From Paraglaciecola chathamensis S18K6 (GTDB lineage Bacteria > Pseudomonadota > Gammaproteobacteria > Enterobacterales > Alteromonadaceae): a stretch of 64,000 nt of DNA. Below, one piece after another: positions 24,789 to 33,660 of the stretch. A program made the translations under genes and the position numbers. Positions within the stretch are counted from its first letter, which is position 1. Each line of letters begins with the position of its first letter. Location of the stretch: assembly GCA_000314955.1 (NCBI GenBank), contig BAEM01000042.1:62001-126000 (forward strand), given 5' to 3'. The notes beneath the pieces are model-generated. The model made no database searches. It had not been told where the DNA came from and saw nothing but the letters and a program-made list of their open reading frames with translations.

Positions 24789-26209
24789 CGTATTTTATCC
24801 CCAAGAATAAACTCTAAAACTCTATCCATTCGAATATGTGGTAATGCTTGATTTTCATCTCTGCTTGGCGGAGAAAAGCGCGGAAAGTCAAAGCCCTGCT
24901 TATCCCAAAACTGGCTATCAGGGCATTTCGCTGGTACGTCTCCAGGAAACAAACGAATTGTTTTTCCATCTGCTCCTGTGCCCTGCAAGATTTGAATATC
25001 TTGGCCTTCGTGCTCTGCTCGCCCTGCCTGAGAAGCGCGGATCGCGGCTATTGCGGTAGACTCAGTGGATACACCATCAAACTGCATCTGCTTTCTTGCG
25101 TTATGTAACATGGAGTCCAACAGTTTAACTAGGTTGCTTTGCTGATCAGGTGTAACGTGATCAGCTTTACTAGCAGCGAAAATAAGTTTATCTATTTTCG
25201 GTGTAAACAAGCGTGATAATAGATTCGTTTTTCCATATTCAAAGCTGGTGAGCAGCCAGTTTAATGCGCGCTGCAGATCATCAAAATGTGCTCTACCGTT
25301 ATTCAATGCTGATAAGCAGTCCACCAAGACCACTTGGCGATCAAAGCGTTTAAAATGCTCTACGTAAAAAGGCTTCACGACTTGCTCTTGATAATGCTCA
25401 TAGCGATTAAACAGCAAAGCCTGATTGCTTCCTTTGGGTCCCCGATTTTGTTTTATTTGAGCAACTTGCTCTTCTGACAATGGGAAGAAATCTAAAACTG
25501 GAGCTCCCGCCAGCTCCCCCGGTAAAATAAAACGCCCAGGTTGCAATAACTGAAATCCAGCTGCACGACACTTGTGTAAATAGTCGGTGTACAGGCTAGC
25601 AATATGCTTTAACGCCAATTCATCCCCCGGCGCTGTTAAATCGATTGACTCTCTAGCGACCAAAAACTCGGCAGATAACGCTTGGCGCTCCGCTGATTGC
25701 AGCTCGGATTCACAATGAGTAGACCAAGCTAAATAATCCATATCAAGCAAAGGTAAATCCAGCAGCCACTCTCCTGGGTAATCAGTGATATCTAGCGTAA
25801 GCTTGGTATCTTCGCTGATATAACGCGATATTCCTTTATCTTTGCGATATCGAATATGTAACCTCACTTGACTGATCCCAGTCGTCGATTCTGGCCATAT
25901 TGGTGGGGAGCCGTTTAGTGCTTGCATAGCATTTTCGTAAGCAAATCGTCGTAAACTTAGGTTAGGTTGCGCCTCACGCTTTACACCAAATAAACGCTCT
26001 TCTCTTACAACAGAGAAAAAAGGCAACTCAGCACTGTCGTTGGCCTCTAATAATTGGTTGACAATCGATGTAATAAACGCTGTTTTACCACTGCCGCTTA
26101 AACCGGTAACCGCAAGATTAAGGTGTCTGTCGGCAAGGCGAGCTCCTGTTACTTTGACATTTTGCTTTAATTGGTCAATCAGGTGGCTGGTATTGAGCAG
26201 TTTCTTCAT
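24785..26209 (-). CDS. ycjX: YcjX (DUF463) P-loop ATPase/GTPase
   Basis: A 474-residue cytosolic P-loop protein. Walker A is GLSGSGKT (about residues 36-43), and DITDYPGEWLLDLPLL (about 138-153) is the family's DxxG-like segment. The C-terminal KLIFAASKADHVTPDQ (about residue 345) resembles a G4 nucleotide-base motif, in line with reports that the family binds GTP. A good AGGA ribosome binding site precedes the ATG. It forms a two-gene unit with ycjF, next to pspABC as in enterobacteria, suggesting a role in envelope stress. Confidence 0.92.
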   Translation of the reverse strand: MKKLLNTSHLIDQLKQNVKVTGARLADRHLNLAVTGLSGSGKTAFITSIVNQLLEANDSAELPFFSVVREERLFGVKREAQPNLSLRRFAYENAMQALNGSPPIWPESTTGISQVRLHIRYRKDKGISRYISEDTKLTLDITDYPGEWLLDLPLLDMDYLAWSTHCESELQSAERQALSAEFLVARESIDLTAPGDELALKHIASLYTDYLHKCRAAGFQLLQPGRFILPGELAGAPVLDFFPLSEEQVAQIKQNRGPKGSNQALLFNRYEHYQEQVVKPFYVEHFKRFDRQVVLVDCLSALNNGRAHFDDLQRALNWLLTSFEYGKTNLLSRLFTPKIDKLIFAASKADHVTPDQQSNLVKLLDSMLHNARKQMQFDGVSTESTAIAAIRASQAGRAEHEGQDIQILQGTGADGKTIRLFPGDVPAKCPDSQFWDKQGFDFPRFSPPSRDENQALPHIRMDRVLEFILGDKIR

Positions 26210-26366
26210 TGCGACATCCTATTAAGCTAATGAGCGTTCTTGAGCGTTAAGCACAGAGTAGTTACACAGGGTAAGTGTCAGATATGGAGGCGAGCGATAA
26301 AATTGAAAGGGTACCGGCTTAGCTACGCTCTGCACTATGCAAACTTAGTTTCAGCCGGTAACGAAT

Positions 26367-26849
26367 TTATAGGTTGTTAATTTCGCGATTTAATTGATAT
26401 TGAGCAGACGTTACATAAGTTTCAATTTGTCTTAAGCGTACTTCGTTTTTTTCAAAACGTTGTTTAATGTCAGCGAATGCTTGTTTAGGGGGCTCCCCTG
26501 ACTGCCATACTTTAGATTTTACTTTAACTTTTTCTTCTTCATCGTCATTCGAATTCTGCCAACCTTTACCACTTGTTTGCCAGCCCTTGCCACTCGAAGT
26601 AGCACTAAACGACTGGCGACGAGTACTTTTGTTGTTTCCCGCGCCGTGACGGGTTGATTTTTTTTCTAAAATAAACCAAGCCGCAACATAACTAACAACG
26701 ACAAACGTACCTGCGGTTAAAAAGAAAGCTGATACGACTAATATGCGCACCAACCATAATTCAATGCCAAAATATTCTGCTACCCCAGCACACACCCCAG
26801 ATATTTTACCTTTGTCAGGGTCACGCGTTAGTTCTCCTCGTGTATTCAT
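26367..26849 (-). CDS. pspC: Phage-shock protein PspC
   Basis: A 160-residue inner-membrane protein that, with PspB, senses membrane stress and releases PspA from PspF. The PspC domain (about 5-65) has DPDKGKISGVCAGVAEYFGI and the helix VRILVVSAFFLTAGTFVVVS. The C-terminal extension has a small tandem repeat, SGKGWQ twice, then a charged part and a helix (ADIKQRFEKNEVRLRQIETY). The ATG at 26849 overlaps the pspB stop (ATGA); a GTG 15 bases earlier is less likely. It is longer than E. coli PspC (119 residues). Confidence 0.93.
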   Translation of the reverse strand: MNTRGELTRDPDKGKISGVCAGVAEYFGIELWLVRILVVSAFFLTAGTFVVVSYVAAWFILEKKSTRHGAGNNKSTRRQSFSATSSGKGWQTSGKGWQNSNDDEEEKVKVKSKVWQSGEPPKQAFADIKQRFEKNEVRLRQIETYVTSAQYQLNREINNL

Positions 26850-27082
26850 ACCTTGTTTCTCCACTGGGGTGCCTCAGCATCAAGGATAGATTCTAACGTG
26901 TGGATCCTATCTGCCATTTTCTCAGCTCGGTCAGCTAACCCTTGAAGGGTCGCATATTCTTCATCAGACAATCCCTGGCTAATCTGTTTTTTACTGCGGT
27001 AATGCAAAATTAGCCAAATCGGGGCGACAATCACCATAAAAATGATGATTGGCGCAATAATTATCCCAATGATATCTTCCAC
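26846..27082 (-). CDS. pspB: Phage-shock protein PspB
   Basis: A 78-residue protein with one N-terminal transmembrane helix (IIGIIIAPIIIFMVIVAPIW) and a cytoplasmic helical tail with LQGLADRAEKMADRIHTLES, a typical leucine-zipper-like PspB feature. It partners PspC in sensing envelope damage. It lies 22 bases after pspA and overlaps pspC by four bases, so the three form one operon driven by the sigma-54 site upstream of pspA. Confidence 0.93.
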   Translation of the reverse strand: MEDIIGIIIAPIIIFMVIVAPIWLILHYRSKKQISQGLSDEEYATLQGLADRAEKMADRIHTLESILDAEAPQWRNKV

Positions 27083-27104
27083 AGCCTTTCTCCTTTAATC
27101 GATA

Positions 27105-27788
27105 TTAGTCTTGGCTTTTCGCTTCATTCGTTTGTTTTTTAACTTTTTTCTTCAATGCAGCAAGTGCATCGTCGATTTCGTCATCCGCAGCTAAATCGGC
27201 AAACTCATCAGCTAACGTCTTTTTGCCAAGATCATATGCATCAACTTGAGATTCTAGATCATCAATTTTACGTTCGTACTGCTCAAAACGCCCCATTGCG
27301 GCATCAACTTTGCCATCATTCAACGTACGTTTAATATCTAAACGAGAGCTCACTGTTTTCTGACGCATAATAATGGTTTTTTGACGCGCCTTTGCATCCG
27401 CGAGTTTATCTTGTAATTGCGTTACTTCACTTTGCAATTTACTGATTTGCTCATCCACGGCTGCGAGTTCAGCGTTAAGTGTCACAGCATACTCGTCACA
27501 CTTTTTCTTTTCTTGAAGCGCCGCGCGGGCTAAGTCTTCACGATCTTTATTAATCGCAAGCTCTGCCTTACTTTGCCAATCTCGGCCTTCGCTTTGCATC
27601 TTATTTATTTGCGCGCTAATTTCCTTTTTATTTGCGATAGTTTTCGCAGAAGCTGAACGTACTTCAACTAATGTATCTTCCATTTCTTGAATAATTAGAC
27701 GCACCATTTTTTCAGGATCTTCCGCCTTATCTAAAATGGCGTTGATATTTGAGTTCACTATGTCTGTGAAACGAGAGAATATACCCAT
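27105..27788 (-). CDS. pspA: Phage-shock protein PspA
   Basis: A 227-residue peripheral membrane protein of the PspA/IM30 (ESCRT-III-like) family. It is almost wholly helical, with the conserved start MGIFSRFTDIVNSNINAILD and EDPEKMVRLIIQEMEDTLVE, the segment that binds membranes and PspF. It assembles on damaged inner membrane to stop proton leakage, and in the resting state inhibits PspF. First gene of pspABC; a sigma-54 promoter lies 77-91 bases upstream and pspF is divergent. Confidence 0.96.
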   Translation of the reverse strand: MGIFSRFTDIVNSNINAILDKAEDPEKMVRLIIQEMEDTLVEVRSASAKTIANKKEISAQINKMQSEGRDWQSKAELAINKDREDLARAALQEKKKCDEYAVTLNAELAAVDEQISKLQSEVTQLQDKLADAKARQKTIIMRQKTVSSRLDIKRTLNDGKVDAAMGRFEQYERKIDDLESQVDAYDLGKKTLADEFADLAADDEIDDALAALKKKVKKQTNEAKSQD

Positions 27789-27864
27789 AGTCTTTACCTC
27801 TATATAATGTCAGCTAATGGTGAACAACTAGCATGTGCTGGAAGCTCGTCTTGATTAGTATTAT

Positions 27865-27879
27865 TCAATAAACAGGCCA
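27865..27879 (-). promoter_or_regulatory. Sigma-54 promoter of pspABC
   Basis: On the minus strand TGGCCTG-TTTA-TTGA matches the sigma-54 pattern TGGCACG-N4-TTGC in the -24 GG and the -12 TTG with exact spacing. The -12 cytosine is absent, as I recall it also is in the E. coli pspA promoter. Transcription would start near 27853, leaving a leader of about 65 bases. Confidence 0.7.
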
Positions 27880-28004
27880 ACTTAGTGTATTAACTAAACA
27901 TCTGATTTTAAACAAATATTAATTTACTCTCGGGTAACTGAGATCTACAATTATAATTACATACACCACAAGTTAGTCGATTACACCACTTTTTGAGGAT
28001 ATTG

Positions 28005-29114
28005 ATGAACCGCTACCGCCAACAAGATAATTTGTTAGGACAATCCAATAGTTTCCTCGAAGTGTTGGAGCAAATATCGCAAATTGCACCGCTCAATAAA
28101 CCCGTGTTGATCATTGGTGAGCGCGGAACAGGTAAAGAAGGAGTGGCGGCTCGGCTACACTTTCTATCAAAACGCTGGGATCAAACCTACTCAAAACTTA
28201 ACTGTGCAGCATTAAGTGAAAGCTTGCTGGAAAGCGAACTATTCGGTTACGAAGCTGGCGCATTTACTGGTGCAGCGAAAAGGCGAGAAGGACGATTTGA
28301 AGCTGCAGATAATGGCACACTATTCTTAGATGAATTGGCTAACACCTCAGGATTGATACAAGAAAAACTGTTACGTGTTATCGAGTATGGTGAATTTGAG
28401 CGCGTAGGCGGCTCAAAAAGTGTCAAAGTCGATATTCGGCTAATCGCAGCCACCAACGAAGACTTACCCGGCCTTGCCCAGTCAGGTGAATTTAGAGCTG
28501 ACTTACTTGACCGCTTAGCATTTGACGTTATTACCTTGCCACCACTTAGGGAGCGTAAAGACGACATCATGATGCTTGCAGAACATTTTGCTATCAATAT
28601 GGCCCGCGAGCTAGAGATGGAAGTATTCAGTGGCTTCACAGAAAAAGCCAAGCGTACCTTGCTTGAATATGAATGGCCGGGCAATATTCGAGAACTGAAA
28701 AATGTGGTTGAGCGCGCCGTTTACCGCGCAAATAATCCAGATATTCCGGTGCACAACATTGTGCTTGATCCCTTTGAATCGATATATCGCCCTGCCACTA
28801 GAATGCGTACCAGCGATCGAATCAAAAACCAAGATACCGCTATTCCATCGACTTTACCGAACGCACCAGAAACACCTACGCCAGTGATTGAGCCAAATGT
28901 ACAAGGTCCAACCAGTACCCAAAGCGTTCAATTTCCCGTCGATTTAAAAGAGCTGTCTCAAAACTTTGAAATTGATTTAATTAAACAAGCCCTCGCGGAT
29001 AGTCAATATAATCAAAAGAAAACAGCAGAGCGGCTATCCCTGACGTATCATCAGCTACGAGGTTATTTGAAGAAATATAACTTACTTGATACGCCACCAG
29101 AAGACAGAGAATAA
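28005..29114 (+). CDS. pspF: PspF, sigma-54-dependent activator of the psp operon
   Basis: A 369-residue bacterial enhancer-binding protein without a regulatory domain, as expected for PspF. The AAA+ domain (about 5-235) has Walker A GERGTGKEGVA, the sigma-54 contact loop GAFTGA (in FGYEAGAFTGAAKRREGRFE), and Walker B GTLFLDELAN. The C-terminal helix-turn-helix (about 325-365) reads NQKKTAERLSLTYHQLRGYL. A linker rich in Pro and Thr (270-310) is longer than in E. coli. The ATG at 28005 has TGAGGAT upstream; TTG codons earlier are ignored. It runs into sapA after 5 bases. Confidence 0.95.
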   Translation: MNRYRQQDNLLGQSNSFLEVLEQISQIAPLNKPVLIIGERGTGKEGVAARLHFLSKRWDQTYSKLNCAALSESLLESELFGYEAGAFTGAAKRREGRFEAADNGTLFLDELANTSGLIQEKLLRVIEYGEFERVGGSKSVKVDIRLIAATNEDLPGLAQSGEFRADLLDRLAFDVITLPPLRERKDDIMMLAEHFAINMARELEMEVFSGFTEKAKRTLLEYEWPGNIRELKNVVERAVYRANNPDIPVHNIVLDPFESIYRPATRMRTSDRIKNQDTAIPSTLPNAPETPTPVIEPNVQGPTSTQSVQFPVDLKELSQNFEIDLIKQALADSQYNQKKTAERLSLTYHQLRGYLKKYNLLDTPPEDRE

Positions 29115-29119
29115 ACTGT

Positions 29120-30754
29120 ATGCTTGTTTCTCAGCGACATGCTTCGTGTTTCATCCCAGTTACTGTTATTTTAACAGTGATGCTCACATTGATGGGCTGT
29201 AGTCCTGAAAATACTCACTATCAACAGCCAAATGGCATAATTTATTGTTCAGAGGGCAACCCAGCAAGTTTTAACCCACAACTAGATACCTCTGGTACGA
29301 CCGTTGATGTGTCGTCCCATCAAATTTACGATCGCCTTTTAGATTTTGACTTGATCACGGGTGAAATTATTCCAGGCCTCGCCAGCAGTTGGATAACCAG
29401 TACTGACGGTTTAACGTATACCTTTCAATTACGCAAAAACATCGTTTTTCACAGTACATCCTACTTTGCTCCTACGCGCACCTTCGATGCCGATGACGTC
29501 ATTTTCAGCTTCAATCGATGGCGAGATAAAAACCATCCCTACCATGAGGTATCGGGCGGACGCTATCCCTATATCAACAGCGTAGGGTTGGGCGATCTTA
29601 TTAGCGATATTAAACGCATAAATCGCTATCGTGTTGAAATAACCCTTGTACGCCCTGAAAGCTCTTTTTTAGCTAATTTAGCCACCGACTTTTCCATTAT
29701 TCTATCCGCAGAGTACGCGGACCAATTGGCTAAAGCTGACACACCTGAACTCATAGATACACACCCCATAGGAACAGGGCCGTTTAAATTCAATAGCTTC
29801 CGACAAGACAGATATGTTCGCTTTGATGCCCATCCACTCTATTGGCGTGAGCGCAGCACGACAGAGCAGCTCATTTTTGATATTACTCCTTCTAGCTCAT
29901 TACGCTTGGCAAAATTAATGACAGGTGAATGTGACTCCATGGCGTTTCCGACGCACAGCCAATTAGACATTATTCGAAAACGCAAAGAACTCACGTTAGA
30001 CGAGAAACCGGGGTTGAATGTGGGCTTTTGGGCATTTAATACAGCGAAAGCACCTTTTGGTAATCCTGAAGTACGCCGCGCACTTGCTATGGCTATTGAT
30101 AAAAATGCGTTGATGGAAGCAATCTACTTCGGCAGTGCAATTCCAGCCACTTCTATTATTCCTCCTTCTTCATGGGCGTTTCAGCCAGATACTCGCTCGT
30201 CAACTTATAACCCGTTAGGAGCCGCTAAATTACTGCGTGAAAATGGTGTCGAAGAAGGATTTAGTATGACGATATGGGCGATGCCAGTTGAGCGAGCGTA
30301 TAATCCGAACGCCATGAAAATGGCTGAATTGATGCAACGCTATTTGCGCGATGTGGGGATTGACGCCAATATCGTTAGTTATGAGTGGTCCACCTTTCGC
30401 GCTCGCTTAAACCAAGGGTTACATGATTCAGTGTTAATTGGCTGGTCTGCAGATAACGGCGACCCAGATAACTTTTTCAGACCGTTACTTACCTGCTCTG
30501 CGATCGATTCCGGTACAAACCGTGCGCGCTGGTGCTCTAAGGAATACGACAAACTCATTGATCAAGCGCTCACCTACACTAATCAAGAAGATCGTGCTTA
30601 CTTCTACAGCAAAGCCATCGAAATGATAAACGATGAAATGCCGCTTATGCCAATTGCCCACGCTTTTCGTTATCAAGCTTATCGCGATGATCTCACAGGG
30701 ATCGAGATAAACCCGTATGGCGGGATCCAGTTTAGAAACGTGAGTAAGCCGTAA
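29120..30754 (+). CDS. sapA: SapA, peptide ABC transporter substrate-binding protein, predicted lipoprotein
   Basis: A 544-residue solute-binding protein of the OppA/DppA family (SBP_bac_5). The signal peptide ends in a lipobox (LTLMGC, cysteine 27), so it should be anchored as a lipoprotein, unlike the soluble E. coli SapA. The binding core includes GLASSWITSTDGLTYTFQLR, HPIGTGPFKF and PEVRRALAMAIDKNALMEAI. In enteric bacteria Sap proteins affect antimicrobial-peptide resistance and K+ uptake; the substrate here is unproven. It overlaps the sapB start by one base. Confidence 0.9.
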   Translation: MLVSQRHASCFIPVTVILTVMLTLMGCSPENTHYQQPNGIIYCSEGNPASFNPQLDTSGTTVDVSSHQIYDRLLDFDLITGEIIPGLASSWITSTDGLTYTFQLRKNIVFHSTSYFAPTRTFDADDVIFSFNRWRDKNHPYHEVSGGRYPYINSVGLGDLISDIKRINRYRVEITLVRPESSFLANLATDFSIILSAEYADQLAKADTPELIDTHPIGTGPFKFNSFRQDRYVRFDAHPLYWRERSTTEQLIFDITPSSSLRLAKLMTGECDSMAFPTHSQLDIIRKRKELTLDEKPGLNVGFWAFNTAKAPFGNPEVRRALAMAIDKNALMEAIYFGSAIPATSIIPPSSWAFQPDTRSSTYNPLGAAKLLRENGVEEGFSMTIWAMPVERAYNPNAMKMAELMQRYLRDVGIDANIVSYEWSTFRARLNQGLHDSVLIGWSADNGDPDNFFRPLLTCSAIDSGTNRARWCSKEYDKLIDQALTYTNQEDRAYFYSKAIEMINDEMPLMPIAHAFRYQAYRDDLTGIEINPYGGIQFRNVSKP

Positions 30755-31785
30755 TGCTGAAAATTATCCTACGTCATGCCAGCTTACTTATTTTGACTCT
30801 GTTTGTGTTGAGTTTCTTTTCTTTTTCATTAGCGTATTTGTTCCCTGGCGATCCGTTAGTCAATTTGACTGGCATTCGAGGCAGTTCAGAGCAAGAGTAT
30901 GCGTTGTTGGCAGAACAATACGCGATGCACTCGTCATTTATCGTTCAGTACTGGCAATACGTAATGCACCTTTTTTCCGGAAACTGGGGGCTAAGTTTTA
31001 GCTCCGGCCTGCCGCTGGCAGAAGAAATTAGCCGTTCGTTAGCGGCCAGTGTTGAACTTAGCGCTTATGCCCTTATCTTTTCGTTTTTGATTGGTTTGCC
31101 TCTAGGTTTTTTATCTGGGCTTCGCCATCATAAGTTTACCGATTTCACATTGCTTACCGCGAGCGTTATTGGTTACTCAATCCCTGTATTTTGGGCTGCA
31201 TTGATTGCGATTTTGATTTTCTCGATACAGCTTGGTTGGTTCCCCCTTTCGGGCAGAATTAGCTTACTTTATGACGTTCCATTTGAAACAGGTTTTATCT
31301 TAATCGATATTTTATTAAGCGATTTGCCAGACAAAGAGTTTGCTTTCCAAGACGCACTGCGCCATTTAGTTCTACCCAGTGTGTCGATTGCTATCGTTAC
31401 CTGTACCATAGTGCTTCGTATTACGCGCCGTTCGATAGTAGAAGTGATGAGCAGTGAGTATATCCAAGCCGCTTATGCGAGAGGCCTAAGCCCGCGACAA
31501 GTATTTTTGCGCCACGGAGTAAAAAATGCACTTATTCCTATTTTGCCACTATTAGTTATGCAATTTACCACCCTGCTGACCAACGCTATGATCGTCGAAA
31601 CAATTTTCTCTTGGCCCGGTATCGGCAATGGCCTTATTCAAGCGATTTACCAACGTGACTTTCCCGCAATTCGCGCTGGTATGTTAGCTGTATCTGCCTT
31701 GGTGCTCACTTTTACCATCACGATAGATATGGTCATTCAAATATTCGACCCTGCGGGCAGAAGGCCAGAAAATGCCACGTCTTAA
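30754..31785 (+). CDS. sapB: SapB, ABC transporter permease
   Basis: A 343-residue inner-membrane permease of the DppB/OppB type. It begins with a helix (HASLLILTLFVLSFFSFSLA) and PGDPLVNLTG, as usual in this family, and carries five further helices. The EAA-type coupling loop is seen at YIQAAYARGLSPRQVFLRHG, where it contacts the ATPases SapD and SapF. It overlaps sapA by one base and sapC by 14, so the operon is tightly coupled. Confidence 0.93.
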   Translation: MLKIILRHASLLILTLFVLSFFSFSLAYLFPGDPLVNLTGIRGSSEQEYALLAEQYAMHSSFIVQYWQYVMHLFSGNWGLSFSSGLPLAEEISRSLAASVELSAYALIFSFLIGLPLGFLSGLRHHKFTDFTLLTASVIGYSIPVFWAALIAILIFSIQLGWFPLSGRISLLYDVPFETGFILIDILLSDLPDKEFAFQDALRHLVLPSVSIAIVTCTIVLRITRRSIVEVMSSEYIQAAYARGLSPRQVFLRHGVKNALIPILPLLVMQFTTLLTNAMIVETIFSWPGIGNGLIQAIYQRDFPAIRAGMLAVSALVLTFTITIDMVIQIFDPAGRRPENATS

Positions 31786-32665
31786 TCTATATCAAGAAGA
31801 GTATTACCCTTCCCCTATACAAAATACGTGGAAAGAGTTTAAAGAGAACCATGCAGCACTGCTCAGTTTGTACTGTGTTATCTTCTTTATTTTCCTTATG
31901 ATTTTTGGCCCGTTTTTGGCGCCATATGATCCGCTACAGCAAAATATTGACTTACTTTTGGTGCCGCCAGCATGGGATAACAATGGTGATATTAGCTATC
32001 TATTTGGTACGGATGGTTTAGGCCGAGATATGCTATCGCGCATCATCTACGGGTGTAGGATGACGTTTGGGATCAGTTTAGTGCTGGTGATAATATCCAT
32101 GCTAGTAGGGGTGGCCCTAGGCGCAATGGCTGGTATGAGCAAAGGCCTGCGTTCAAGTGTTGTGAATCATTTACTTGATTCCATCATGGCTATCCCTACC
32201 CTGTTGATTGCGATTATTATTATCGCTATTGTGGGAACAGGTCTAGTCAACAGTATGTGGGCTATCTCGCTAGCACTGATACCACAATTTATTCACCAGA
32301 CGCGCGATATTGTGCGCCAAAAAATGAAGAAAGAATATGTACTGGCCGCTCAACTTGACGGTGCTGGTAAAATACATATTTTCTTTAATTCTATACTTCC
32401 TAATATGGCTGAAATGCTTGTCGTTCAAGTCACCTTGGCTTTATCAGTTGCTATCCTTGATATTAGTGCTCTTGGCTTTTTAAACTTAGGGGCGCAAGCA
32501 CCATCGCCAGAATTAGGCGCCTTATTATCAGAGGGCTTAACCACCGCTTATGTTGCCCCGTGGAACATTGCACTACCAGGAGCTGCTATTTTCTTTATGA
32601 TGATGTCAATTAACTTAGTAGGTGACGGGTTGCGCTCTGCCTTACGCTACAGGTTATTACGCTAA
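31772..32665 (+). CDS. sapC: SapC, ABC transporter permease
   Basis: A 297-residue inner-membrane permease of the DppC/OppC type, partner of SapB. An N-terminal cytoplasmic tail and helix (LLSLYCVIFFIFLMIFGPFL) are followed by the family sequence APYDPLQQNI and FGTDGLGRDMLSRIIYGCRM. The coupling loop is at EYVLAAQLDGAGKIHIFFNS. Start and stop overlap sapB (14 bases) and sapD (one base). Confidence 0.93.
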   Translation: MPRLNLYQEEYYPSPIQNTWKEFKENHAALLSLYCVIFFIFLMIFGPFLAPYDPLQQNIDLLLVPPAWDNNGDISYLFGTDGLGRDMLSRIIYGCRMTFGISLVLVIISMLVGVALGAMAGMSKGLRSSVVNHLLDSIMAIPTLLIAIIIIAIVGTGLVNSMWAISLALIPQFIHQTRDIVRQKMKKEYVLAAQLDGAGKIHIFFNSILPNMAEMLVVQVTLALSVAILDISALGFLNLGAQAPSPELGALLSEGLTTAYVAPWNIALPGAAIFFMMMSINLVGDGLRSALRYRLLR

Positions 32666-33660
32666 TGAGCTTATTGGATATTAAAAACCTAACCCTGGAG
32701 ATTGATTCTCAAAGCGGCTGGATCAAAGCGTTAGACAAAATAAATCTCGTCATTAATGAAGGGCAAATTCACGCACTTGTAGGTGAATCAGGCTCAGGTA
32801 AAAGCATTATCGTTAAGGCGATTGTTGGTGCTATTTCAGACCGTTGGCGTATTACCGCTGACCGTATGACCTGGCGCGGACAAGACCTGCTCACCATGTC
32901 CGTGCGAGAGCGGCGTAAAATTATTCGTTCTGATATCTCAGTTATTTTTCAAAACCCAAAAAGCTCACTCGACCCTATCGTGCCCTTAGGCGATCAATTA
33001 AAAGAGGTGATTCTGGCTACACGCTTAGAAAAAGGCATGTTCTGGAACCGCGCTAAAGCGCGTAAAAAATACGCTTCTGAACTCCTGCACAGAGTGGGTA
33101 TTAAGGATCATGAAGTCTACATGCGTAGCTTGCCTCATCAAATACCGAATGATGTGTGCCAGAAATTCATGATTGCCATGGCGCTTGCGTCGCAGCCTAA
33201 ATTAGTGATTGCCGATGACCCAACGCGTGGGATGGAAATTACCGATAAAAGCCAAATTTTGAAGTTGTTAAGTCGGGTGAACAAAGTACGCAAACTGAGT
33301 ATTCTTTTTGTGAGCCACGACTTATTGGCTATATCCAGTATGGCTGACCATATGACGGTACTGTATTGCGGCCAAACGGTTGAAAGTGGGCGTATGTCAC
33401 AACTTCGCAAGCGCGCATTACATCCATATACCAAAGCCCTGTTAGAAAGCGCTCCGAGCTTTCGTACTGATTTACCCCCCAAATCACCACTGAGTTCTTT
33501 AGGTGGCACCATACCAACCTTTCAACATTTGCCGATTGGTTGCCGCTTAGGCCCGCGCTGCCCCAGAGCGCGCAAAGAGTGCGTGAAAGTGCCAGAAGTG
33601 CGGCGCATTCACGAACATACCTATAGCTGTCATTTTCCGTTGCATCGAGATCAAAAGTGA
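32665..33660 (+). CDS. sapD: SapD, ABC transporter ATPase with degenerate signature
   Basis: A 331-residue ATPase of the DppD/OppD family. Walker A is GESGSGKS and the Q-loop is SVIFQNPKSSLDP. The ABC signature is badly degenerate: where LSGGQ is expected the sequence reads PHQIPNDVCQK. Walker B ends DDP (LVIADDPTRGME), so the usual catalytic glutamate is aspartate. E. coli SapD has a similarly degenerate signature as I remember it, so SapF probably provides the competent site. A C-terminal cysteine-bearing oligopeptide-transporter extension (PIGCRLGPRCPRARKEC) is present. Confidence 0.92.
   Translation: MSLLDIKNLTLEIDSQSGWIKALDKINLVINEGQIHALVGESGSGKSIIVKAIVGAISDRWRITADRMTWRGQDLLTMSVRERRKIIRSDISVIFQNPKSSLDPIVPLGDQLKEVILATRLEKGMFWNRAKARKKYASELLHRVGIKDHEVYMRSLPHQIPNDVCQKFMIAMALASQPKLVIADDPTRGMEITDKSQILKLLSRVNKVRKLSILFVSHDLLAISSMADHMTVLYCGQTVESGRMSQLRKRALHPYTKALLESAPSFRTDLPPKSPLSSLGGTIPTFQHLPIGCRLGPRCPRARKECVKVPEVRRIHEHTYSCHFPLHRDQK

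Noticed and set aside
26305-26365. Terminator after pspC formed by ACCGGCT / AGCCGGT
   Set aside because: The arms are short, about 30 bases apart, and no T run follows on the minus strand.
27815-27845. Alternative sigma-54 site CAGCAC...TTGT nearer pspA
   Set aside because: The spacing between the -24 and -12 elements is off by two bases; the site at 27865-27879 has correct spacing.
27882-27897. TTAGTGTATTAACTAA as a PspF enhancer site
   Set aside because: Its centre is only about 37 bases from the predicted start of pspA transcription, too close for a sigma-54 enhancer; it may instead belong to an IHF region or the pspF promoter.
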